NCBI GenBank assembly: GCA_020047885.1
Contig: JAIFNF010000280.1
Location: 1-10,465, forward strand
Direction: 5' to 3'
DNA: 10,465 bases
DNA from: Gammaproteobacteria bacterium
GTDB taxonomy: Bacteria; Pseudomonadota; Gammaproteobacteria; Competibacterales; Competibacteraceae
Position 1 is the stretch's first letter; each line of letters begins with the position of its first letter. The position numbers were made by a program, and so were the translations under genes. Positions 1 to 6,582 of this stretch are shown piece after piece. The notes under the pieces were generated by a model, which ran no database searches, was not told the DNA's origin, and worked only from the letters and a program-made list of their open reading frames with translations.

Positions 1-671
1 TTCTGGTGACCGGCCCGACCGGTTCCGGCAAGTCCACGACGCTGGCAGCGATGGTCGACCATATCAACAAGAACGAGTATGGCCATATTCTAACCATCGA
101 AGACCCGATTGAATTCGTTCACCAGAGCCAGCGCTGTCTGGTCAATCAGCGCGAAGTGCATCGGGATACCCTGGGCTTTACCGAAGCGTTGCGTTCGGCG
201 TTGCGCGAAGATCCAGACATCATTCTGGTGGGCGAAATGCGCGACCGGGAGACGATCAGCCTGGCGTTGACCGCCTCGGAAACCGGCCATCTGGTGTTCG
301 GCACGTTGCACACCAGCTCAGCGCCCAAGACCATTGACCGCATCATCGACGTGTTCCCGGCGGGCGAAAAGCCGATGGTGCGCTCCATGCTGTCGGAATC
401 GTTGCGGGCGGTCATTTCCCAGGCGCTGCTCAAAAAGAAGGGGGGTGGGCGTATGGCGGTGCATGAAATCATGGTCGGCGTTCCCGCGATCCGCAACCTG
501 ATCCGTGAAGACAAGGTCGCGCAGATGTACTCATCGATTCAAACCGGGGCGTCCTACGGGATGCAGACGCTCGATCAGGCGCTGCTGGAAGTGGTCAAGA
601 AAGGCTCGATCACCCGCGATGAAGCGATCACCTACGCCCAGAACAAGGCATCGTTCAAACAGCAGATGTGA
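1..671 (+). CDS. pilT: Type IV pilus retraction ATPase PilT (5' truncated by window edge)
   Basis: Hexameric cytoplasmic ATPase at the base of the type IV pilus that powers pilus retraction and so twitching motility. The frame is open from the window edge (first full codon at 3) to a TGA at 669-671, giving about 222 residues. The family is usually about 344 residues, so roughly the first 120 are outside. Visible motifs in order are Walker A GPTGSGKST (codons 12-38), the Asp-box region IEDPIEFVH, Walker B ILVGEMRD, the His box GHLVFGTLHT and the retraction signature AIRNLIRE. The block CLVNQREVHRDTLGF and the AIRNLIRE motif fit PilT better than its paralogue PilU or the extension ATPase PilB. 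The GTG at 6-8 is internal, not the start. The next gene is convergent, so pilU does not follow pilT here as it does in Pseudomonas. Confidence 0.96.
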   Translation, partial: LVTGPTGSGKSTTLAAMVDHINKNEYGHILTIEDPIEFVHQSQRCLVNQREVHRDTLGFTEALRSALREDPDIILVGEMRDRETISLALTASETGHLVFGTLHTSSAPKTIDRIIDVFPAGEKPMVRSMLSESLRAVISQALLKKKGGGRMAVHEIMVGVPAIRNLIREDKVAQMYSSIQTGASYGMQTLDQALLEVVKKGSITRDEAITYAQNKASFKQQM

Positions 672-679
672 GCAGCGGA

Positions 680-718
680 GCGAGTGGCGAGTAGCGAGTA
701 GCGAGTAGCGAGTAGCGA
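680..718. repeat. Tandem heptamer array (GCGAGTA)n
   Basis: A variant first unit (GCGAGTG, 680-686) is followed by four perfect GCGAGTA units (687-714) and a partial GCGA (715-718). It starts 9 bp after the pilT stop. Because 7 is not a multiple of 3 and each unit junction contains TAG, the array gives a stop codon in all three + frames. Its core TAGCGA is the reverse complement of the core of the octamer array that follows. Confidence 0.95.
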
Positions 719-735
719 CAAAGGTCTACATACTG

Positions 736-779
736 TTTCGCTATTTCGCTATTTCGCTATTTCGCTATTTCGCTATTTT
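736..779. repeat. Tandem octamer array (TTTCGCTA)n
   Basis: Five perfect TTTCGCTA units (736-775) are followed by TTTT (776-779). On the - strand the unit reads TAGCGAAA. It also contains TAG and cycles through all three frames, so it stops leftward translation whichever frame pyrC' ends in. It abuts the 3' end of pyrC'. The different period (8 versus 7) argues that the two arrays expanded independently around a shared inverted core rather than being one duplicated block. Confidence 0.95.
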
Positions 780-830
780 CCCCTCACGCTGATACACCAC
801 CCGCCCTTCCAGCAGCCCGTCCCGGTAACG
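765..830 (-). other. Out-of-frame ancestral C-terminal tail of pyrC'
   Basis: In the -1-shifted frame this stretch reads RYRDGLLEGRVVYQREGKIAK-like residues, ending at a TAG (765-767) inside the octamer array. From memory, the family ends LPG-five residues-LVDGR-V. The annotated frame supplies LPG (819-827 region) and the other frame supplies RYRDG-LLEGR-VVYQ. Tandemly repeating the 11-bp unit at 820-830 (TCCCGGTAACG on the + strand) joins LPG to RYRDGLLEGR at exactly the family spacing. The simplest reading is that one copy of an 11-bp tandem repeat was lost, in the genome or in the assembly, replacing the last ~20 residues by an 11-residue unrelated tail. Confidence 0.6.
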
Positions 831-2043
831 CCCAGCCGATAAACGGGCTGTTCTGACCCCGACTGCACAGGTGGCCCGATTCCAGCAGTTCCTCCGCTTC
901 GGGATCGAACACGCAGACATCCGCCGTCGCGCCCACGCCGAGATGACCGAGATCCCGCCCCAGAATCTGCGCTGGGCCACAGGTCAGTCGTTCAATGACC
1001 GTGGTGAGTGGCAACAGGCCGTCCTGCGTGAGTCGCAGACTGAGCGCGAGCAGCGTATCCAACCCGGAAATGCCCGGTTCGGTATCACCAAACGGCGCTT
1101 GTTGCGCATCCGGTTCATGCGGCTGATGATCCGAGCAGATCGCGCTCAATGCGCCGCTGGCCAGGCCGGCTCGCAACGCCTCCTTGTCGCGCAATCCACG
1201 CAGCGGCGGTTGAACATGGCAGCGGCTGTCAAAGCCGACCAGATCCATCTCGGTCAAGTGCAGGTGGTGAACCGCCACATCCGCGCTGACCGGCAAACCG
1301 TCCGCGCGGGCGCGGGCGATGAGTTCCACCGACCGACCGCTGGACAGTCGCCCAAAGTGGACTCGTACCCCCAAGTCGCGCACCAACTCCAGATCGCGGG
1401 CGATCACCCCAGTTTCCGCCGCCGCCGGGATGCCGGGCAACCCCATCCGCGTCGCAACGGCACCTTCGTGAGCGAGGCCGTGACCCAGTTCGGTATCCAG
1501 CGGAGTTAGAAACACGGTCAGGTCAAATGTGGCGGCATATTCCAGCGCCCGCCGTAACACCCGGCTATTGGCAATCGGTCGGCCGCCGTCACTAACGCCG
1601 ATGCAACCGGCTTCCTTCAGCGCCGCCATTTCCGCCAGGCGTTCACCGCGCAACCGATGCGTCAATGCGCCCAGAGTCAAGACCCGGGCCTGCCCGGCGG
1701 CTTTGGTGCGGCGGCGAATCCACTCAATGACGGCAGGTTCATCAATGGGCGGGTCGGTATCGGGGGGGCAGACGAGAGTCGTAATACCACCGGCGGCAGC
1801 GGCACGGGTTTCACTGGCAATCGTCGCCTTGTGTTCCTGACCCGGTTCGCGCAGGCGGGCGCACAGGTCAATCAGCCCCGGACAGACCACCTGACCCTGG
1901 GCGTTAATGACCTGTTTCGGGGTGAAACCCGCGGGCGACTGACCCAGGCCGACAATTTTGCCGCCGGCGATGAACAAGTCAGCCACTTGATCAACGTGAT
2001 GAGCCGGGTCGATCACCCGACCGCCCTGAATCAGGATCTGCAT
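784..2043 (-). CDS. pyrC': Non-catalytic dihydroorotase-like subunit of aspartate transcarbamoylase (PyrC', PyrX)
   Basis: A dihydroorotase homologue of 419 codons. In pseudomonads such proteins do not catalyse dihydroorotase chemistry but are needed to assemble and stabilise the PyrB holoenzyme. The amidohydrolase fold is visible: an N-terminal beta strand with VIDPA (10-14), PGLIDLCARLREPG (55-68), AAAAGGITT (81-89), CSDHQPHEPDA (303-313), TEPGISGLDT (321-330) and a C-terminal QNSPFIGWALPG (397-408). The zinc-binding HxH of true enzymes is replaced by Cys-Ala-Arg (61-63), and the later metal-site histidines are also not seen (VFLTPLDTEL at 177-186, VHFGRLSS at 228-235). Only the last Asp-His (305-306) looks kept. 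The ATG overlaps the pyrB stop by one base (TAATG) and has a strong GGAGG 7 nt upstream. The last 11 residues look out of frame: the family's usual LVDGR-type ending is found in another frame (see the 765-830 entry). Confidence 0.93.
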   Translation of the reverse strand: MQILIQGGRVIDPAHHVDQVADLFIAGGKIVGLGQSPAGFTPKQVINAQGQVVCPGLIDLCARLREPGQEHKATIASETRAAAAGGITTLVCPPDTDPPIDEPAVIEWIRRRTKAAGQARVLTLGALTHRLRGERLAEMAALKEAGCIGVSDGGRPIANSRVLRRALEYAATFDLTVFLTPLDTELGHGLAHEGAVATRMGLPGIPAAAETGVIARDLELVRDLGVRVHFGRLSSGRSVELIARARADGLPVSADVAVHHLHLTEMDLVGFDSRCHVQPPLRGLRDKEALRAGLASGALSAICSDHQPHEPDAQQAPFGDTEPGISGLDTLLALSLRLTQDGLLPLTTVIERLTCGPAQILGRDLGHLGVGATADVCVFDPEAEELLESGHLCSRGQNSPFIGWALPGRAAGRAGGVSA

Positions 2044-3023
2044 TAGGCCACCTCCCCAGCGGGCCGAGCCTGATGGCCCAGCGTAATGGACATGATCGCC
2101 ATGCGCACCGCGATGCCGTTGGTGACTTGTTCGAGAATCACCGACTGGGGGCCGTCCGCCACCCGCGAATCGATTTCCACCCCGCGATTGATCGGTGCCG
2201 GATGCATCACGATGGCGTCCGGATGCGCCAGAGCCAGCCGTTCCTCGGTCAGGCCGTATTGCTGGAAAAATTCCTGTTCCGAGGGCAACAGTGCGCCCTC
2301 CATGCGTTCCCGTTGCAAGCGCAGCATCACCACCACGTCCACATCCCGCAGACCCTCGGCCATGCGGTAGAACACGCACACCCCCAGATTTTCCACCTGG
2401 GCAGGCAGCAAGGTGCGGGGTGCGATGACCCGAATTTCGCCGGTACCGAGAATACTCAGCGCGTGGATCAGCGACCGGGCCACCCGTGAGTGCAGAATGT
2501 CGCCGACAATGGCCACGCGCAGATTGGGAAAGTCCGGCTTGTGGCGGCGGATGGTGAAGACATCCAGCATCGCCTGAGTGGGATGCGCATGGCGGCCATC
2601 GCCGGCATTGAGCACCGCAATATGCGGTTTGACATGCCGGGCCATGAATTCCGCCGCACCACTTTGCTGGTGGCGCACCACAAACATATCGCACTGCATC
2701 GCTTCGATATTGCGCAGGGTATCCAGCAGACTTTCGCCCTTCACCGCCGAAGACGTTGCAATATTCAGGGTTAGCACATCGGCGGACAGGCGCTTGGCGG
2801 CCAGTTCAAACGTGGTGCGGGTGCGGGTGCTGGCTTCAAAAAACAGATTGACGATGGTTTTGCCGTGCAGCGTCGGCAGTTTCTTGACGCGCCGCTCGGC
2901 CACACCACGCAGCGATTCAGCGGTATCGAGGATGTCCGTCACATGGCGGTGGGTCAGCCCTTCAATGGTCAGAAAATGCCGCAGACGGCCCTGGGGATCG
3001 AGTTGGATGTGGGTCGCAGTCAT
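2043..3023 (-). CDS. pyrB: Aspartate carbamoyltransferase catalytic subunit
   Basis: Condenses carbamoyl phosphate with L-aspartate to N-carbamoyl-aspartate, the first committed step of pyrimidine synthesis, in the cytoplasm. It has 326 residues, slightly longer than the ~310 of E. coli PyrB because of an N-terminal extension, as in Pseudomonas class A enzymes. Motifs: carbamoyl-phosphate loop [12 protein letters not shown] (62-73), the 80s-loop lysine in SSAVKGES (91-98), HPTQAMLD (147-154), [11 protein letters not shown] (174-184), MLRLQRER (233-240) and [11 protein letters not shown] (274-284). All expected catalytic segments are present. No pyrI regulatory-subunit gene is adjacent; the partner is pyrC' immediately downstream (1-nt overlap). 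The start ATG overlaps the pyrR stop in an ATGA, so translation is probably coupled. Only a weak Shine-Dalgarno is visible. Confidence 0.98.
   Translation of the reverse strand: MTATHIQLDPQGRLRHFLTIEGLTHRHVTDILDTAESLRGVAERRVKKLPTLHGKTIVNLFFEASTRTRTTFELAAKRLSADVLTLNIATSSAVKGESLLDTLRNIEAMQCDMFVVRHQQSGAAEFMARHVKPHIAVLNAGDGRHAHPTQAMLDVFTIRRHKPDFPNLRVAIVGDILHSRVARSLIHALSILGTGEIRVIAPRTLLPAQVENLGVCVFYRMAEGLRDVDVVVMLRLQRERMEGALLPSEQEFFQQYGLTEERLALAHPDAIVMHPAPINRGVEIDSRVADGPQSVILEQVTNGIAVRMAIMSITLGHQARPAGEVA
2051..2055 (-). promoter_or_regulatory. Ribosome binding site of pyrC'
   Basis: On the - strand this reads GGAGG, within GGGGAGGTGG, and lies 7 nt before the ATG at 2043. It sits inside the last codons of pyrB. 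It fixes the pyrC' start and shows that this gene can recruit ribosomes itself as well as by the TAATG coupling. Confidence 0.75.
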
Positions 3024-3520
3024 GGCGTGGTTTGCTGTATCACTAATTGCAAGAGTTCGGGGCCGGTCAATTGCACTTCCTGGCTGGCGGGCAGTTCCAG
3101 GCGGGCGCCGACCACGTTGGCGTCAATCGGCAACTCGCGGCCGCCCCGATCCACCAGCACCGCCAGCAACACGGAAGCCGGTCGGCCATAATCGAAGAGC
3201 GCATTCAGCGCAGCGCGAATGGTGCGGCCGGTGTGGAGGACGTCGTCAATCAGCACCAGATGGCGACCGTCCACATCGAACGGTAGCTCCGAGGGCTGAA
3301 CCCGCCGATGGACGCCGATGCGGCTAAAATCGTCCCGGTAGAAGGCGACATCCAGTTGACCAATCGGGTCAGCAATGCCCAGTTGCTGGCGCAGGCGCTC
3401 GGCGATCCAGACTCCGCCAGTGTGCAGACCGACCAGCATCGGTTCGGCAATGCCGCGTTCGGTCAGCAGTTCGCGTAACTGCCCAGCCACCGCTTGAATC
3501 AGAAGTTCAGCGTCACGCAT
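3020..3520 (-). CDS. pyrR: PyrR, pyrimidine regulatory protein / PRTase-fold protein
   Basis: PyrR family, 166 residues, with the type I phosphoribosyltransferase fold. In Gram-positive bacteria it binds pyr mRNA in response to UMP and can also act as uracil phosphoribosyltransferase. In proteobacteria it is linked to control of pyrB, but the mechanism is less settled. The PRPP-binding motif [13 protein letters not shown] lies at 88-100. [15 protein letters not shown] (29-43) and [15 protein letters not shown] (121-135) are typical PyrR segments. The ATG at 3520 is chosen because a GGAGGA lies 8 nt upstream; a longer reading in the same frame would run through ruvX. It overlaps the ruvX end by 8 nt and the pyrB start by 4 nt. 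No leader or attenuator fits between ruvX and pyrR, so Bacillus-style attenuation just ahead of this gene is unlikely. Confidence 0.95.
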   Translation of the reverse strand: MRDAELLIQAVAGQLRELLTERGIAEPMLVGLHTGGVWIAERLRQQLGIADPIGQLDVAFYRDDFSRIGVHRRVQPSELPFDVDGRHLVLIDDVLHTGRTIRAALNALFDYGRPASVLLAVLVDRGGRELPIDANVVGARLELPASQEVQLTGPELLQLVIQQTTP

Positions 3521-4046
3521 GAGCCATGTCCTCCAGCGCCCCTTTTTCCAAAGGAAAAACGCCAACCGGTGGGTTGAAACGCAGGTTAAATGCCGTTTCC
3601 AGAATGATGGCCGCGGCTTGAGCGTCCAGATGCGCCGGACTGTTCCGACGCCGCCCGGTAGTGGCCGATTGACGCTGTTCGGCCTCCCAGGAAGACAACC
3701 GCTCATCCACTGTCGCCACCGGCAGGTGGTACCGTCCATGCAGTTGGCGGCAGAAGCGCAGCGCCGCATCGGTCATCGCGTTAGCGGTTTCATCGGCATG
3801 GCGCGGGACGCCAACGACCAGTCCATCCGGACGCCATTCCGCAATCAGGCGGGCGATGGCCTCCCAGTCTGGGTGTTGCTGGCGGGTGGGCAGGATGCAG
3901 AGTGGCCGCGCCGAACCGGTGAGCGTATCGCCCACCGCGACGCCGATGCGCAACCGGCCGACATCGAATCCCAGCGCAATGCGCCAGGCGGCGGGCACCT
4001 GGGAGAGCCGGGCGGGGTTCGACCCGCGCTCAGCCGTGGCCGACAT
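3513..4046 (-). CDS. ruvX: Putative Holliday junction resolvase / pre-16S rRNA nuclease YqgF (RuvX)
   Basis: YqgF/RuvX family with an RNase H-like fold, a nuclease implicated in 16S rRNA 5'-end maturation and proposed as an alternative Holliday junction resolvase. From the ATG at 4046 it is 177 residues. Motifs: LGFDVGRLRIGVAVGDTLTGSA begins at 25 with catalytic Asp28, GLVVGVPRHADE (75-86), TVDERLSSWEAE (112-123) with Asp114 and Glu115, and HLDAQAAAIIL (139-149) with Asp141. The three acidic active-site positions are kept. The usual FDxGTKR is here FDVGRLR, a mild deviation. The ATG overlaps yqgE by 17 nt and has no good Shine-Dalgarno. A GTG at 3998 (161 residues, MPAAWRIALGFDVG) gives a more typical family length and is a real alternative. 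Confidence 0.92.
   Translation of the reverse strand: MSATAERGSNPARLSQVPAAWRIALGFDVGRLRIGVAVGDTLTGSARPLCILPTRQQHPDWEAIARLIAEWRPDGLVVGVPRHADETANAMTDAALRFCRQLHGRYHLPVATVDERLSSWEAEQRQSATTGRRRNSPAHLDAQAAAIILETAFNLRFNPPVGVFPLEKGALEDMAHA
3529..3534 (-). promoter_or_regulatory. Ribosome binding site of pyrR
   Basis: On the - strand this reads GGAGGA, 8 nt upstream of the pyrR ATG at 3520 and inside the last codons of ruvX. It decides the pyrR start against the longer in-frame reading. A nearer ATG (3526) belongs to the ruvX frame. Confidence 0.7.
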
Positions 4047-4599
4047 GGGAGGATAGTAAGTGCAGATCGATGCCCAGTAGCGCCGCCGAGGCCAGCCAGC
4101 GCTGTTCGCTGGGCGTTTTAAACAGGATCTTGAAATCGAAGGGACTGGAGAGCCAGGCATTGGCCAGCAGTTCCTGTTCCAGTTGACCAGGCCCCCAGCC
4201 GGCGTAGCCCAGGGCCACCAGCAGATGTTCCGGCCCCTGACCCTGTGCGACGGCCTGCAAAATGTCGCGGGAGGTGGTGATGCCGATATCGTCGGTGACG
4301 CGCAAGGTTGTCCCCCAGTGACCTACCGGGCTGTGCACAACAAAGCCCTGTTCGGTTTCCACCGGCCCCCCGTGATAAACCGGGATCTTCGCCAGTTCCG
4401 GTTGATCACTCTCAAGCTGAAGGTGTTCCAGTAACTGGCTGAGCGTCAGATTGAGCGGGCGGTTAATCACCAGACCTAACGCGCCATTCGCGCTGTGTTC
4501 GGTGATGAAGGTCACAGTTTGGGAGAAATTGGGATCGTCCAGGCTGGGCATGGCGATCAGGAACTGGTTCTGTAGATAGGTCGGATCGATCATCGGCAT
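4030..4599 (-). CDS. yqgE: YqgE/AlgH family protein (UPF0301)
   Basis: Conserved cytoplasmic protein of unresolved biochemical role. In Pseudomonas aeruginosa it is called AlgH and has been linked to regulation of alginate and virulence genes. From the ATG at 4599 it is 189 residues, the same as I recall for AlgH. Family blocks: PTYLQNQFLIAMPSL (6-20), DPNFSQTVTFITEH (22-35), GALGLVINRPL (39-49), VYHGGPVETEQGFVVH (74-89), LGYAGWGPGQLEQEL (130-144) and NAWL (147-150). The frame stays open upstream to a TTG at 4656 that overlaps the tonB stop, but those 19 residues do not resemble the family, so an ATG at 4599 or 4593 is preferred. It is nearly always next to ruvX, as here. Confidence 0.94.
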   Translation of the reverse strand: MPMIDPTYLQNQFLIAMPSLDDPNFSQTVTFITEHSANGALGLVINRPLNLTLSQLLEHLQLESDQPELAKIPVYHGGPVETEQGFVVHSPVGHWGTTLRVTDDIGITTSRDILQAVAQGQGPEHLLVALGYAGWGPGQLEQELLANAWLSSPFDFKILFKTPSEQRWLASAALLGIDLHLLSSHVGHG

Positions 4600-4652
4600 A
4601 GTATCGGAATTCAGGCCGCCCTTGACAAGCGCTGGCCGGGCTATCGGGCTAT

Positions 4653-5603
4653 TCAACGCGCCCGGATGCGGCCACCCGGATCAAAACGCCAGGGCGCTTC
4701 AATGCGCAGCAGATCCACGTCGCGGCGCAACTCGGGCGGAAAGGGCGGATAAGGTGCGGCTCGTTCAACGATGCGCCGAGCCGCCTGATCCAGTTCAGGA
4801 TAGCCTGAAGAACGCATCACCCGCACCTCCTGGAGCTGGCCATCGGCGCGAATCACCACGTCCAGCAAAGGTCCAGCGCCGGTTGGCAGGCGCCGGGCGC
4901 TGTCCGGAAAATTGGTTTCTCCCACCCGCGTCACCTTGCGTGCCCAGTCAGCGGCATAAAATCCAGCCGCGGAACGGGTATCGGTCAGGCTGACCCGCCG
5001 GGTGCGCGTGCTGGCTGAGGCCTGGCGCTGCTGGGACGTTTCGAGACTAGCGATCTGACCGAGCAGAGCTGCACTGTCCAACTGACCCGGTGCGGGACTT
5101 TCGGAACGACGAACCACGGGCGGCGCGGCGGGTTTGGGGGTGACTGCGGCTTTTGGCGGCGATGAGGCCACCGGGCGTGGTTTGGATTCGACCCTGGGCT
5201 GGGGCTTCGGCTGAATCGCCGGTTTCGGGGTGGGTTTAGCGACCGGCGGTGGTTTCAGCGTCGGCTTGACTGCCGGTTTCAACGCGGGTTTCGGCGTCGA
5301 TTTCACCGCCGGTTCAGGCGCGGGTTTCGGCTCCTGGACGGGTTCGGGCGCGTTCGCCAGAGGTAGAAAGGGCGCAGGCCGGGTCGGCGGCAGCCATGCC
5401 ATGAAAACCGGTTCTACAGGCGCTGCGACCGGCGTGGGTTCCGGTACGGCCAGGCGGATCTGGAACGGTAGCGGTGCAGGCGGCTGGATGGCTTGCCGCC
5501 AGTGGATCGGTACGCTCGACAGCAAGGCCGTGTGCAGTCCCAGCGCCAGTAGCGCCGACAGTGCCAGTCGAGCCGGTTCGGAACCCATGCCGAATGCCCT
5601 CAT
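4653..5603 (-). CDS. tonB: TonB-family energy transducer (TonB3-like)
   Basis: Inner-membrane-anchored periplasmic protein of the TonB family, 316 residues from the ATG at 5603. It has the classic three parts: a single N-terminal membrane anchor (about 11-31, ARLALSALLALGLHTALLSS) with a His at 24; a Pro/Lys-rich rigid spacer (about 85-165) built of PKP, KPA and PTP units; and a C-terminal TonB domain (about 215-306) with YAADWARKV, TNFPDSARR, LDVVIRADGQLQEVRV, SSGYPELDQAARRIV and APYPPFPPEL. No exbB or exbD lies nearby, so it must use partners from elsewhere. In P. aeruginosa the gene at this position (tonB3) is reported to be needed for normal twitching and pilus assembly, and the flanking pil genes agree with such a role here; that is inference. 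An ATG at 5588 with AGGG 8 nt upstream is an alternative start. Confidence 0.92.
   Translation of the reverse strand: MRAFGMGSEPARLALSALLALGLHTALLSSVPIHWRQAIQPPAPLPFQIRLAVPEPTPVAAPVEPVFMAWLPPTRPAPFLPLANAPEPVQEPKPAPEPAVKSTPKPALKPAVKPTLKPPPVAKPTPKPAIQPKPQPRVESKPRPVASSPPKAAVTPKPAAPPVVRRSESPAPGQLDSAALLGQIASLETSQQRQASASTRTRRVSLTDTRSAAGFYAADWARKVTRVGETNFPDSARRLPTGAGPLLDVVIRADGQLQEVRVMRSSGYPELDQAARRIVERAAPYPPFPPELRRDVDLLRIEAPWRFDPGGRIRAR
5109..5351 (-). repeat. Pro/Lys-rich degenerate repeats within tonB
   Basis: The spacer of the TonB protein is encoded by imperfect repeats visible on the + strand as recurring GGTTTC / GCCGGTTT / GGTTTCGG words. Translated, they give alternating PKP, KPAxKP and PEP units. 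This is ordinary for TonB: the segment spans the periplasm. Such stretches can change length by slippage, so the number of units may differ between close relatives. Confidence 0.75.
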
Positions 5604-5619
5604 GCCGGTCTGTAGCCCG

Positions 5620-6570
5620 TCAGCGCTGTAATCGTCTTGCAATCGTCGCCATCAGCTCATCGCCGATATTCAGCCCGAACTGCGCATCCAGTTCACGGGC
5701 GCAAGTGGGACTGGTGATATTAATTTCGGTTAAATAATCGCCAATCACATCCAGCCCGACAAACAGCAGTCCCATTTCGCGCAGGGTTGGCGCGACCTGC
5801 CCACAAATCCAGCGGTCGCGTTCACTCAGCGGAACGCCGACGCCCCGCCCGCCTGCCGCGAGATTGGCTCGGGTCTCCCCGGCTTGTGGAATCCGCGCCA
5901 AGGCGTAGGGAACCGGTTCGCCGTCGATCAGCAAAATGCGCTTGTCACCAGCGACGATTTCCGGCACATAGCGCTGCGCCATGGTCAACCGCCGGCCATG
6001 GTCGGTCAGGGTTTCCAGAATGACATTGAGGTTGGGATCGCCCTCTCGTAACCGAAATACCGACGCCCCGCCCATGCCATCCAGCGGCTTGACTACAATA
6101 TCCGCCTGTTCGCTCAGAAACGCTTTAATCCGCGCCGACTCCCGGCTGACCAGCGTGGGTGGACCGCACTGGGGAAACTGCAGGGTGAATAACTTTTCAT
6201 TCGCATCGCGCAGGCTGCGGGGCTTATTCACCACCAGGACGCCGGCCCGTTCCGCCAGTTCCAGTAAATAGGTGGTATAGATATATTCCATATCAAACGG
6301 CGGATCCTTGCGCATCAGGATCACATCCAGTTCCGCCAGCGGCAATTCCCGTTCGCCATGGAACGTGAACCAGCCGCCCTTATCCTCCTGAACACGCAAC
6401 TCCCGGGAGCGCCCGAACGCCTCACTGCCGCGAGCGTATAGATCCGCCTGCTCGAAATAATGCAGCGTCCAATCGCGGGCTTGCGCCGCCAGTAGCATGG
6501 CGAATGTTGTATCCTTCTTGATCGTGATCGTGGCGATGGGATCCATCACTACGCCGATTTTAAGCGTCAT
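5620..6570 (-). CDS. gshB: Glutathione synthetase
   Basis: ATP-dependent ligation of glycine to gamma-glutamylcysteine, the second step of glutathione synthesis, in the cytoplasm. From the ATG at 6570 it is 316 residues, as in E. coli. Segments in order: LKIGVVMDPI (3-12), VILMRKDPPFD (83-93), VVNKPRSLRDANEKL (113-127), the ATP-grasp loop VVKPLDGMGGASVFR (159-173), AGDKRILLIDGEP (207-219), NLAAGGRG (236-243) and EINITSPTC (282-290), which holds the metal-binding Asn284. All are intact. An in-frame TTG at 6588 would add six residues, but the family begins at MTLKIG. It is the first gene of the leftward cluster; tonB starts 16 nt after its stop. A promoter should lie in 6571-6783. In Pseudomonas gshB borders pilG; here it borders pilI directly. 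Confidence 0.98.
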   Translation of the reverse strand: MTLKIGVVMDPIATITIKKDTTFAMLLAAQARDWTLHYFEQADLYARGSEAFGRSRELRVQEDKGGWFTFHGERELPLAELDVILMRKDPPFDMEYIYTTYLLELAERAGVLVVNKPRSLRDANEKLFTLQFPQCGPPTLVSRESARIKAFLSEQADIVVKPLDGMGGASVFRLREGDPNLNVILETLTDHGRRLTMAQRYVPEIVAGDKRILLIDGEPVPYALARIPQAGETRANLAAGGRGVGVPLSERDRWICGQVAPTLREMGLLFVGLDVIGDYLTEINITSPTCARELDAQFGLNIGDELMATIARRLQR

Positions 6571-6582
6571 GGTGTTTTTTTC

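Larger units (their letters stand above)
680..779. terminator. Segmented inverted-repeat hairpin between convergent genes (putative bidirectional terminator)
   Basis: Each TAGCGA in the heptamer array can pair with a TCGCTA in the octamer array. The innermost pair is 713-718 with 738-743, around a loop of 19 nt that could shrink by further C-G and A-T pairs. Moving outward, successive 6-bp helices stack with small internal loops, because the spacer is one G on one side and TT on the other. A folded transcript from either strand would have four to five stacked short helices. The position between two converging genes fits transcription termination or mRNA 3'-end protection. There is no classic GC-rich stem plus U-tract, so the function is inferred. 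Confidence 0.45.

Noticed and set aside
680..779. CRISPR array
   Set aside because: The units are 7 and 8 bp and directly adjacent, with no spacers and no cas genes, so they are simple tandem repeats.
871..1509. A 212-codon + strand open frame opposite pyrC'
   Set aside because: It is antisense to a well-supported gene, rich in Arg/Gln as expected for high-GC shadows, and has no recognisable domain.
784..2694. A 636-codon open frame on the - strand covering pyrC' and most of pyrB
   Set aside because: Only the part from the ATG at 2043 resembles a dihydroorotase. The upstream part is an out-of-frame reading of pyrB with no family pattern, so it is not a fusion.
3047..3120. pyr attenuator or PyrR-binding RNA near pyrB
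   Set aside because: The region is coding for pyrR up to the ATGA overlap, and I see no terminator/antiterminator pair.
2578..3327. A 249-codon + strand open frame opposite pyrB and pyrR
   Set aside because: It is a shadow frame across two confident genes with Arg-rich, low-complexity composition.
5230..5631. A glycine-rich 133-codon + strand open frame opposite tonB
   Set aside because: Its Gly/Ala/Thr-rich repeats are just the complement of the Pro/Lys-rich tonB spacer.
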